Source: Neovahlkampfia damariscottae
Lineage: Eukaryota > Heterolobosea > Selenaionea > Neovahlkampfiida > Neovahlkampfiidae
Assembly (NCBI GenBank): GCA_016618085.1
Contig: JABLTG010000006.1
Span: forward strand, 186,001-250,000
Reading direction: 5' to 3'
DNA length: 64,000 nt
Shown here: positions 42,902 to 53,765 of the stretch, piece after piece
Layout of the letters: every line of letters begins with the position of its first letter
Numbering within the stretch: position 1 is the first letter of the stretch
Program-made: the position numbers and the translations under genes
Notes under the pieces: generated by a model
The model's database searches: none
What the model was told of the DNA's origin: nothing
What the model saw: the letters and a program-made list of their open reading frames with translations, nothing else

Positions 42902-45900
42902 TTAATTTGTTTCAAATGCATCAGAAAGAAGTCTTTCTACTTCTAATTTATGAGCCATTGGATATCCTGTTGCAGGTGATGATGAAGTAGGTCTTCCTAC
43001 ATACTTTGGAATTCTTTTATCGCCAATATGTTTTAAACTTGTTAAAAATCTAAAGTAAACATGTTGCCAATAACCCATATTTTTAGGTTCTTCTTGCACC
43101 CAAACTATATCTGCATTTTTATATTTTGAACATTCATCTGCAACTCTGTCAAATGGAAATGGTGATAATTGTTCAATTCTAACAATTGCAACATCATTAA
43201 TTGATCTACGATGTTCAAATAAATCATAATAAACTTTTCCTGTGCAGAAAATGACTCTTTTCACTTTTTCAGGTTCAACCAATGTTTCCAAAGAATCTGA
43301 ATAACATCTTGTGAATTTTGAACCAAGTGACATATCAGAGAATTTTGAGACACATAATTTATGTCTCAAAAGACTTTTTGGAGTGAGTACAATTAATGGT
43401 TTTCTAAAATCCCTTAAACATTGTCTACGTAAAACATGGAAGAAATTTGCAGGTGTCGAACAATTTACAACTTGCATATTGGAATTTTGAATTTGCATTC
43501 TTTTTTCAGTTTTCATTTCTGGGTAAACATCTGGGTCTTCATCACATAATTGTAAAAATCTTTCTGGTCTTGCAGATGAATGTTCTGGACCTTGACCTTC
43601 ATAACCATGAGGGAGAAGAATAACTAAACCAGTTTGTCTCAACCATTTGTCTTCCATTGCAGAAACGAATTGATCAATAATAATTTGCGCGCCATTTGAA
43701 AAATCACCAAATTGAGCCTCCCAGATAATCAATGAATAAGGATTTTCTTGAGAGTAACCTAATTCAAATCCTAAAACACCAAATTCTGAAAGATTACTAT
43801 TACAAGGATGGAATTTTGCTTGATCTTTTGAAATATTATTTAAAGGGATATAATTGGTTTCAGCATCTGATTGTTCAACTAAAACACAATGTCTATGACT
43901 GAATGTACCTCTTTCAACATCTTGTCCACTGATTCTAACATGGTATTTTTCTTTTTCCAATAGAGTTCCAAATGCTAATGCTTCTCCTAAAGACCAATCA
44001 ACATCATCCCCTGTTTCAACCATTTTTCTTTTTGCTTTTAAAATTCTTTTAATAACAGGATGAATTTTAAATTCATCTGGATAACTTGAAAGAGCAATTC
44101 CAACTTTTTTTAAAATTTCTTCTTCGACACCTGTGGATCTAACAACAGAATGATGTTTTTCACTTTTGAAATTTCTCCATAAACTATCTTTTTTAAACCA
44201 TTCTAATGATGAAGATCTATCTTTCTTTGATAATTCAAATTCATTTTCAAAATGTTGTAAACAATTTTCATTTTGTTTTTTAAAATCATCATCTGTAATT
44301 ACATTTTCACCAATGAGTTGTTTTCCATAAATTTCCAAAGTTGTTGGTTGTTTTGCAATTCTTGAATACATTTTTGGTTGTGTAAAAAATGGTTGATCCA
44401 ATTCATTGTGCCCCTTAAAATAATGAATCATTTAGAAACTTACATGTCTTCTGTATCCAATAATATCAACAACAATATCTTTTTTGAATTTATTTCTCCA
44501 TTCTGCAGCAAGTTGACAAACATGGACAACTGCTTCTGGATCATCTGCATTCACATGAAAGATTGGAGCTCCAATAAATTTAGCTAAATCAGTACAATAA
44601 GATGATGATCTTGAATTTCTTGGATTTGTAGTAAATCCAATTTGATTATTTACCACAATATGTAATGTACCTCCTGTTGTATAATGATGTAAATCTGACA
44701 ATCCAAATGTTTCATAATTAATTCCTTGTCCTGCAAATGAAGCATCTCCATGTATTAAAATACTCATACTTTTTTCTCTTTTTTCATCGTTTGAATAGAA
44801 TTGTTTTGCACGTGTTTTTCCTTCTACAACAGGATTAACAGCTTCAAGATGTGATGGATTTGGTACAAGTGAAAGTTTAACTTTTTTTTCTACTTGAACG
44901 AGTTCTCTTGTCATTGACATTCCTAAATGATATTTTACATCACCAGTTCCATAGGCATCATCAATTGCACCTTTAAATTCACGTAAAATATCACTTGTTG
45001 GTTTTCTTAAAATACTTTCAAGAACATTTAATCTACCTCTGTGTGGCATTCCAATAACAAATGATTCAACACCTAATACAGCACTTTGATCAATAAATTC
45101 TTTCAATCCTGGAATTAATGATTCACAACCTTCAAGACCAAAACGTTTAGCTGTTGGAAATTTCATTGCAAGAAATCTTTCAAAAGTATCAGCATAAGCA
45201 AGTCTATCAAGAACAATTTTTTTTTTTTCTGTTGAAAATTTAAATTTTTCAAATGTTTCTGGAGATAAATACATTATTTTTTTTTACCTGCTTTTTCTGA
45301 AATCCAATTTTTTTGTTCTTTTGTTTCAAGATGTGAAAATTCAACTCCAATGTGATGACAATAAACTTCTTTTAATCTTTTAATTAAAGTGTCAAGTTTA
45401 ACAGGTGGAAAAGAAGGTGAAAGAAAACCAGTTGAAAGATCAACACCAATTTTAACAGGTTTATCATTTTTCAAATATTCCATTAATAAAGGATAATTTT
45501 CTAACAATAATTCTTTTGGTATTTCATCATTCAAATCAGCATCATTTAAACCTAAAGGACATAATTCTTTTTTTTTTTTAATATTTTTTTATAAAAACCT
45601 GCGATATTGTGTCCTCTTTGTTGATGTGCTTGGATAAATGCTTGAATACTTGTTTTTAGATTTAAAGGTTCGTTTAAGTCTTGTATTGATGAACTTGATG
45701 AATTTGATGTTTGTTGAAAGGACTGTTCATCAGTACCTAGAGATTCAAAATACACTCTCCATGTTTCATCAACAGAAGATGGGTCTGGTTTTGTTTAATA
45801 ATTTTTGTGTTACCTGAAACCCAACGCTTTTCCATTTCTTCCATGTAGTTTACAGATGGGTTAGCGAGATTTGAATTGAATCTTTTGAAATTACCACTGA

Positions 45901-45952
45901 AGAATTTGGATGTTGTCCTCAGTAAATTCTTTTTCACTAATCTTGTCAACAT
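42902..45952 (-). CDS. OGDH: 2-oxoglutarate dehydrogenase E1 component
   Basis: Five exons (45952-45814, 45784-45599, 45551-45288, 45258-44444, 44413-42902) give 971 residues. The N-terminus [19 protein letters not shown] is a typical mitochondrial targeting sequence. Family motifs: [99 protein letters not shown], and [11 protein letters not shown] near the end. It is the thiamine-diphosphate-dependent decarboxylase of the TCA cycle, so this organism has respiring mitochondria. The Met at 45952 is preferred over an upstream TTG because the CCAAT box (45964) would otherwise be translated. Confidence 0.96.
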
Positions 45953-46708
45953 CAAATTTTTGACCAATAGAGAAGCTCTTCCACATTTAAAGAAAAAATG
46001 AAAAACTTGGTTTTTACTTACTTCAAAATTTTGTCAAATATAACCAAAAATTCAAATATATAAAGGTAAGTATGAGGATTTTTCTTCAAAGTGAAATGTT
46101 GCTGAGATGATTGAAAACAATTTATTTTTTACGATGCGGAATATATACTAAAATAATGAAAAAACCGTTATGCTTTATATTTAGTATTCTTATATTTGGA
46201 TGCTAATGACCACCAATTAACAAAGAGACTAAATGCTTTTGATCAAATTTTGATTTACTTATTCAATTTTAAAGAAAAATCATCAGAATTTTACTCATTA
46301 CTTCAATGTTATTTATCATTACACAATAACCTTAACAATTTTGTCAAGCATTTCTATTCATTAATCATTTCAATTCTATTCATCATTCAGTACAATTTAT
46401 TAATCACTTCAATTTTATCAATCATTTCCATCTTGTTATTCATTACAATTCTATTTATCATTACAATTTTATTAATCTCTTCAAGTTATCCTTTTTATGT
46501 GCTAGTTGTCACTTGTTCTTAAACAAAAATGCGAACACTGTAGATGATGAGAAATTATACTTCATGACATCAGGTGGAATTATACCTTGTATGAGAAATC
46601 ATATACTGTGTCTAGTGCAGGGAAACTTCCTCACTTAGGTCCAGGATATAAGTCACCAAAATTACCTGATATAGCACTTCTTCAATTAAAATTTATTTCA
46701 TTTTATAT
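45953..46708. other. 756-base gap with imperfect tandem repeat and gene-like remnant
   Basis: This is the longest stretch without a gene. CCAAT at 45964 belongs to OGDH. Around 46360-46490 an imperfect tandem array repeats a unit of about 18-22 bases close to ATCATTACAATTTTATTA, five to six times. A weak open frame runs through it (46196-46522) without an ATG, giving hydrophobic Ile/Leu/Ser-rich peptide; I treat this as non-coding. A second CCAAT occurs at about 46209. From 46540 to 46690 base composition is less skewed and short in-frame pieces such as GKLPHLGPGYKSPKLPDIAL can be read, without start or clear splice sites. Confidence 0.45.
46360..46490. repeat. Imperfect short tandem repeat, unit about 18-22 bases
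   Basis: The plus strand reads successive variants of ATCATTACAATTCTATT and CACTTCAATTTTATCAATC. Unit length and sequence drift between copies, consistent with an old minisatellite in the gap upstream of OGDH. Confidence 0.55.
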
Positions 46709-47921
46709 TTAGAACCAATCTGTTCCACCAAATGATCTTGTTTCTTCTGGATCACCAAAAGGACAACACTGTTTACCCTCTTCTTTCAATGGTTGCCAAT
46801 CTGCATTTTTCTTGTCCCTGTAATGTCTCAACCAAAATGCTCTGTCAAAACTTTTCAAAAGAGCAGCGTCAGTTTTTCGATAATCTTCAAGAAATTTTGG
46901 AAATTTATCAATAACTTCTTTTAAAAATTCGTCAAGTTCTTTATGATTTTGAAACGAAATTGTTTTATGTTTAAATCCACATTTTTCTCTAATTACAGAT
47001 GGAATATCATATTCAATTTTACATTCTCCTTTGGTTCTTAATTTTTTAACATATGATCCTAATTGACCTTTGAATTTAAGATGTGGATCAATATCAAGAG
47101 AAAGTAAAATATCATCAACAAATGCTTGACAATTATTCTCTTTTTTATCATATGGATGAAGAACATTCCATCTTGCTATCACTTCAGTAATTTTTTCAAT
47201 AACAAAATCAACATCAACAACTTCTAAATCATTATCAATATCAACACAAATCAATGCAGCTTGTGAATAAATTTTCTTTGGAACACATAATGCTCTATTT
47301 GTCCATTCTAAATACCATGGACCAATTGAAAGTGCTGAATGAAACATACCACATTGTGGTGATAAATCAAATGTACTTGCAAAAGGTGAAAGTATTTTTC
47401 TGATAGTTTTATCTTTATTTGTTTTAGCAATTTCAGTGATGACTAATTTAATTTTAATTTTTTCATTTGTTTTTGAGAATAATTCTGAGTCTTCAAATAT
47501 TTCTTCTTCATCATCATCATTTTGTTGTGAAATTGATTGCGGTGTTGATTCTATACCTGATACTAATGTTGACCTTTTATTTTCTTTTGGAATTGTTTGA
47601 AAATATTCCTATAAAATAATTAGTTATTCTTCTTAATACCATAGCTGATTTAAAGTTTTTATTCAAATAAGCTTCTTTTATTCCTTCTTCTTCAGCTAAT
47701 TTAGTGGCTACATTTGATAATTTTTTATGATCAACATTTTTTGGATCCTCACGAGAAGCAGTAATAATTTTTTCTTTTACGAATTCAAGTTTTTCAAAAT
47801 CTTTCAATTGTTGAAATTCTTTTTTATCTTTCTCTATTTTAAGTTTAATTTTTTTATTTTCATCAATTGGTTCATTTGTTTTTGTTGTCTTTTTTTTTCC
47901 AAAAGCACCTTTCAAACTCAT
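46709..47921 (-). CDS. Papain-like-fold candidate, paralog A
   Basis: Two exons (47921-47640 and 47608-46709) give 393 residues. The N-terminus is a charged helical region (KKTTKTNEPIDENKK). The C-terminal 230 residues contain GMFHSALSIGPWYLEW, VIARWNVLHPYDKKENNCQA followed by FVDDIL, LLKSFDRAFWLRHYRD and CPFGDPEETRSFGGTDWF. A conserved His (FHSA) ahead of an N-C-[Q]-x-[F]-V-D segment is the order found in LRAT/NlpC-P60-like circularly permuted papain folds. That placement is inference. The downstream tandem paralog B has the same His, Asn-Cys and tail blocks. ATTGG at 47960 lies in the 60 bases between B's stop and A's start. Confidence 0.7.
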
Positions 47922-47981
47922 GACACGTCAAAATTGTTTTTGTTTTATGAAAGAATTTGATTGGTAAAAAAAATTATAAGT

Positions 47982-49346
47982 TTATTGATTGTTTTTTATT
48001 TTATCTGACCATTCTTTTTGAATTTCTGTATCAATTGGGAACCATTCTTTACCACCTAATGAATTGGTTGAAACAGGATCACCAAATGGACAACCACAGG
48101 TTCCTTTGATTTCTCCTTTCTTTGGTTTATATTGTTCACTATCAGGTAATTTAAAGTGTCTTAACCAAAAAGCACGATCAAAACTTTTTAAAAGCTAAAA
48201 AAATAAAGTTATCAAAAAATTAAAATAATACTTGATAATCATCTGGATAATCAGATTTGAATTTTGGATAACTTTCTTCTATATTTTCAACAAATTTATC
48301 TAATTGTTCATGTGACTCAAATTTAATAACTTTATCTTTAATTTCACATTTTTCTTGTATTTCAGGTGAAACTTTAAATTCAATATTACAAGTTCCTTTT
48401 TTTCTTAATACTTTCAAAAAATCTCCAATTTGTCCTTTGAAATGTTTATCAATATCAATTCCTATTTACAAAAAAAAATGAATTTTTAATTTTTTGAAAA
48501 AACCTAAAGAAGCAAAAATATCATCAACAAAAAGTTGACAATTGTCACTCATTCTATCATATTTACGAAATATATTCCATCTTGAAATTACTTCTGAAAT
48601 TCTTTTAAAGTTAATTTTTTATGAAATAACCTGTCTACAACTACATCAACATCTACAAGTTCCAAATTTGTTGGTACATCAACTGCAACCAACGCAGCAC
48701 TTGAAAAACATTTCTTTGGAATACATAGACTTTTATTTGTCCATTCTAAATACCAAGGTCCAATGATTATAGCTGAATGAAACAAACCTAAATTTTAGAA
48801 AATTAAAATATTCATTTTACCAAATTCAGGAGTTAAATTGAATGAACTTGCTACAGGTGATAATATTTTTCTCAATTGTCTTTCTTTTGGTGTATGAGAA
48901 ACTTCCGTTATTACCAATTTTATTTTTAGTTTTTCATTAATTTGAACTTGTGGTTGTTTTTCTAATTTTTCAATGAGTAACATATCATCCATATCATCAA
49001 AATTTTCATCATTTAAACTCAAAGATTCACCTGTTGAGTTTGAACTCAATAATTTATTTTTTTCTTGAACGTTTGGTACAATTTTAAAAAAATCAATGAC
49101 TGATTTGAAATCTTTGTTGATATAAGCTTTTTTAATATCTTCTTTAAGTGCTAAATTCTTCGCCATTTGTTTTAATTTTTTCAAATCTATGTCATTTATT
49201 GAAAGGTTTGAAGATTTTAAAACTTTTTCTTGGACAATAGCAACTGCTTCCAATTCATCCATGGATTCAAGTTCTTGAAATTCTGTTTTTGCTTTATCTG
49301 TTAAAATTTTTTCTTTGGTTTGTGTTTGTTTCTTCTTTCCAAACAT
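47982..49346 (-). CDS. Papain-like-fold candidate, paralog B
   Basis: Five exons (49346-48821, 48787-48631, 48601-48504, 48461-48232, 48194-47982) give 407 residues. It parallels paralog A along its whole length: a charged N-terminus (MFGKKKQTQTKEK), ERQLRKILSPVASSFNLTPE, LFHSAIIIGPWYLEW, VISRWNIFRKYDRMSDNCQL then FVDDIF, LLKSFDRAFWLRHFKL and CPFGDPVSTNSLGGKEWF. The His and the Asn-Cys are kept. It has three more introns than A, so introns were gained or lost after duplication. CCAAT (49360) and ATTGG (49366) both lie within 25 bases of the ATG. Confidence 0.7.
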
Positions 49347-49544
49347 TTTTTGACGTTGACCAATGATTGGTTGAGAAATCTCACAATTTTAAGAACTTTT
49401 TGAATACAATCGTCAATTTATTTGGAATCTATTTCGGTTGAATTTTTTTTTTGGCAATGGGTTCGCTTTATTGAGCCAAAAAAACTCCGATTGCTTATTA
49501 TTGGTCAAACATTTTTTAACAGCTACTAACGAATTGGATACAAA

Positions 49545-50401
49545 ATGAGAACGATTTTTTTTGTTGTCCTGCTGTGTGTATATATTGGTTCTGTAGTATC
49601 AGAAACCGCACAAATTGAACAAGCTTTCACCGTTGAGAATTGTACAGCAGACACTTACGCTTTGACTGTAGTTTTTTCTGCTGCCTTACCAATGTTTGGT
49701 CTTGGAAGGTAAAATACTTTATAAAATTAAAAAGATAGATTTTTCATGGGTTACGTAGTTGTAGGTTTGATAAAACTTTTTGTTTTTTGGTTTGGTGCTT
49801 TGTGTTGTTGTGGAGCTTGTTTTGTTAGTTTCAGAACTTTAAGGTCAATTTCAAAAGCAAATAAACACTTAAGACAAAAAAAGAAAAGAGCAGTAAAATA
49901 TCGATCAGACTCAGAAAGTAAAAAAAAAAAAAAAATTTTAACTTTTTAACAAAAGACATTTCAGATTCTGATGATGAAGACGATGATGATTCAGATGATG
50001 ACGAAGGTGATAAAAATGAACCAAAAGATTCAGATGATGAAGGAGAAGACTCTGACGATGACGAAGGTGCTGATTCTGATGATGAAAAACGTACAAAAAA
50101 AAAAAAGAAACAAAAAAAAAAAAAAGATTCAGATGATGAAGGTGGTGAAGATTCAGAAGCAGCAGAAAAAAAATCAAATTCAGAAGAATCTGATTCAGAC
50201 GATGATTCAGATGTTATTGATTCTGATGATGAAAACGCACCTGCTACGATAAAAAGAAGAAAAAAATTACTTATACGCTTGAATCTCATTGTTTGGATTT
50301 TGGTTTTAACTTTTACTACGGTTGTTTTGGGATGGTTCCTTTTAGACTTTCTTTTAATCGTAACAAGAGTTACTCCACCGTACAGATGCAATTATATGTA
50401 G
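49545..50401 (+). CDS. TM2-like membrane protein with acidic Ser/Asp repeat linker
   Basis: Three exons (49545-49708, 49739-49917, 49965-50401) give 259 residues. A signal peptide (MRTIFFVVLLCVYIGSVVS) is followed by a short lumenal part with one Asn-Cys-Thr glycosylation site, then a hydrophobic hairpin with PMFGLGRFFMGYVVVGLIKL, which resembles the TM2 domain pattern (LG..G..RFYLG....G..KL). After a Cys cluster (LCCCGACF) comes an acidic stretch of SDDE/SDSDD repeats broken by two Lys blocks, then a final membrane helix (LNLIVWILVLTFTTVVLGWF). The function is unknown. The acceptor GATAG at 49734-49738 is chosen because the nearer AAAAG puts a stop in frame. Confidence 0.65.
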
Positions 50402-50438
50402 AAAAAAAAATATTGTATCAATAAAAAATTTCTCTTTT

Positions 50439-51060
50439 TCAGTGTTGTTTTACAAATTCCAAACTAATTTCATTTTGATAGTCTTTCAATTGTTGGACAA
50501 ATCCTTTGTTTGGCATAATTATCTCTCTTGATGTTTTGATGTGTTGAACTGTTTTTTCAAATGTCCATGACTTAGTTTTCATTAAATAGGCAATGCAGAC
50601 TGATGAACTTCGAGAGACACCTGCCACACTAATTGTGAAATTTTTAAGAACTTTTTTTTTATACCAATGAATTAAGACTCCAGTGCCTTCAGTTAATCCT
50701 TCTTGGATAAATTCATTTGTCTCTGAAAATATTTCTTTCAAATTGAAACTTTCACAATCACTAACAGAAATTGATTTGTACTTGAAATTCTAGTGGAACT
50801 TGTCAAAAAAAATATATTTTTAAAATTACATTCGGATAGTGTTGTCTCGGTGATTTACATACTTGTACAATATGACTTATGTTTTTTTTTTTCAAAAGGT
50901 TCAAGTTCTATGAAAAATTTAACACAGACTTTCTGAATACCTTTTCCGCTTCAATGCAGCCAATGAATAAATTTTCATCCACCTCATTCATCATAGAAAC
51001 TGAGTAGCTGTCATCAGGTGGTATTTCTGATTCCTCTTCATCTTCTGTGTACCAACTCAT
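50439..51060 (-). CDS. Dual-specificity protein phosphatase
   Basis: Four exons (51060-50941, 50907-50830, 50789-50665, 50628-50439) give 170 residues, a compact single-domain DUSP. An acidic N-terminus is followed by NLFIGCIEAEKNLNLLKKKN, ISHIVQVCKS, FKYKSISVSDCESFNL with the general-acid Asp, the P-loop HCVAGVSRSSSV spanning an intron, and IAYLMKTKSWTFEKTVQHIK. This is the complete active-site set for an atypical DUSP acting on phospho-Ser/Thr/Tyr. CCAAT is at 51079-51083, upstream of the ATG. Confidence 0.9.
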
Positions 51061-51248
51061 TTCACTTGAGACGCTGGACCAATGAAATTTGATCTGTTGA
51101 AAAGAATCATTTCAATCGATTGAAAAATATTCTTGACATTCATTTTTAAAAATATTGAGTAAATGTTCACCTCTGATGATTTACTTCAATCATAAATCTC
51201 ATTGGTCACTTGAAAAACAGTTTTATTGGTCCAAATTACAAGCACAAA
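51061..51248. promoter_or_regulatory. Bidirectional promoter with several CCAAT/ATTGG boxes
   Basis: 188 bases between DUSP (minus) and RalGAP-alpha (plus). It holds CCAAT at 51079, ATTGG at 51201 and ATTGG at 51225, each group near one of the two starts. Confidence 0.5.
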
Positions 51249-53734
51249 ATGTCCAAACTCTTTGGAAAACTTTTTGAAAAAAAGGTTACCAGTTTAGACA
51301 CCGAAACAGAAAAATTTATCTTTGACAAAGATCAACCTGTTCTGAAAAGATTTCAAAAACTTTCAAAATTCACAGGTAAAAAAATAAACAAATTCATTTA
51401 ACTTTCTTTTAGAAAATGGTGAACCAGAAGAAATGAAAAAATTTTATGGAAGTAATTACTCCCAAGTGTATACACTATTTTTAGACGCAATTACACAATT
51501 TGATAATAATTTAAAACAAAAAAGTAAATTTTAAAAAAAAACAAGACTAACTTTTTAAAAAGACAATAAATTCATTCCAACAAGTGATATTGTGAATTTA
51601 GGTCATATTTTACTTTCATTATTAAAATACGCACGTCATGTCATACAAAAAAAATGGCAACAAAGAAGTATTGGTAAGAAAAATTTAAAAAATTTATATT
51701 TTTCAAAAGTTCATTATATTGAAACATACGTTGATCCAAGAAATGTATTTACAATTAGAAAACTTGGACTTGATTTACTTTTAAATTTTATTGATGTTAT
51801 GGAAGACGTTTGTGACGATAAAGTTTTTGACTTGGCAAATCATGTTCTTGATTTTTCAATTTTTGCTGATGAAAAAGTGAAGTTACCTTCTTTTCAAGTT
51901 AGAGGTTAGTGGTGTTTATTTTTTTTTGTAACTTTTTAGTCATTGATGATAAGGATCGTTTAAAAATTCAAGTAACAGATAAACCACCAACAGAACAAGA
52001 ACAATTACAGTTTTTATCAATGTTTTTTGGTTTTATTCGTTCAAATGATCAACAATTCGCTTTTTGGTGGAAATTCTTTAAATCAAGAATTGCACCTATT
52101 TTATATCCACATGAATGTCAAAGTTTAGAACTCTTAGATAAAATGGATGGTAAAAGAAAAGATTTTATTTTTTAAACATTTAAAGATATGGGTTTCAGAC
52201 AACCATTTACAGCACCACATCAAATTCATCTTTTAGTTTTAGGAATGATTTTAGAATGTCTTGGAACACCAAAAAAAGCAGAAGTTTTATATTCAACAGA
52301 CAAAGACATTTATTTATTACTCTTAATTTTCAGACAATCATTTTTATTACCACCACAATTTTTTGAATATGCTCAAAAAATGTTAACAACTTATAAAGCA
52401 TGGATTTGTAAAGATTCAATTGAATACGTTTGGCCAGAAATTATGGAAAGAAGTAGAAATATCTATTATAGAGTAAAAAAAAAAAAAAAAAAATTTAAAT
52501 CAAAAAAAAAGGTGTTCATTGATAATTTAACACAAACATTTTTTATGAGAGGAAAAGAAGAATATTTAGATATTCATATTGCTATGGCTTATGAAGTTTT
52601 AGATATTTTTATGTTTTTTGTACAAATTCCAGATAAAATTGAATTTGAAACATGGTCAACTTTACTTATAGCTCATATTGAAATATTTGAACATTTAATG
52701 TTAAGAAAATCAAGTGATCAAACATATGATCAAAAATTTGGTGACATGCTTACAAATATAGTTGTTAGAAATTTATTCATTATTTGGATAAAATCACATC
52801 CAGAAGATGAAGAATTATGGGCACAATTACTTGAAACTATTAAAACTTATTATAATGAACCTGCAATTGCTGAATTTTGGCATAATACAATTATCAATTT
52901 AGTTAAATCACTTTTATCAACTGTTTTTGAAGTACCTACTGATTTAGTTGGAAAATATTTAACTTATGATATTGAAAAATATTATCTTGAAAAGAAAAAA
53001 CATAAAATGAAAGTTACAACAAAAAAATATGGAGCTTCAATTAAAGAATTCTTAATTAAACAAGATGTTGATGTTTTATTACATTTATATCATAATATGA
53101 CAAGTATGTATGGAAATGATAATAATAATTTGAACGGAAAACTTCATTCAAAAAAGATTCAAACTATTTCAGATTCAATTTTTTTATTTTTAAATATTTC
53201 ACATCAAGAAGTTAAAATTACAAAAGGAAATGTTTCAACACCTTTTATTCATGCTCCAGAAGGAAATAAATTAATTGAACTTTATGGTGCTTGGATATTT
53301 GAAGCATGTGATCGTTGGGATACGTAAGAAGAAGTAGAAAAAAAAGTTTAATATTTTTTTGAAGTTCTTTTCTTGAAGGAAAAGTTTCAGCTTATAAAAC
53401 ATTATGTAGAATTTTTTGTCAAAAATTTAGTCAACCTTGGGATAAAACATATCTTGCTTATTATATGAGAGCAATTCACAATGGATTTGGTTCAAAAAAT
53501 ACAGATATTCGTGATGTTATTTTACTTAATTCAACTGAATTCTTTTCATTTCAATATCCAGGATCAAATCTTTTAATTCCAGATTATGTAAAAGCATGTG
53601 AAGAAGTGTTAAAAATACCAAAATCATCAAAAGAATTAAAATTATCTGCTATTAGTATTTTAACTTCAATCATTTCAATTTGTTATATTTATGGTGATAT
53701 TGAATTGATTAATATTGATACTGTTAAATTTGAA

Positions 53735-53765
<31 letters not shown>

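Noticed and set aside
46196-46522. 108-residue plus-strand frame, Ile/Leu-rich
   Set aside because: Starts at TTG, follows the imperfect tandem repeat and has no domain; explained by repeat sequence lacking stops.
49831-50391. 186-residue minus-strand frame of Ser repeats
   Set aside because: Antisense image of the SDDE repeat in the TM2-like gene; the plus strand has signal peptide, splice sites and promoter box.
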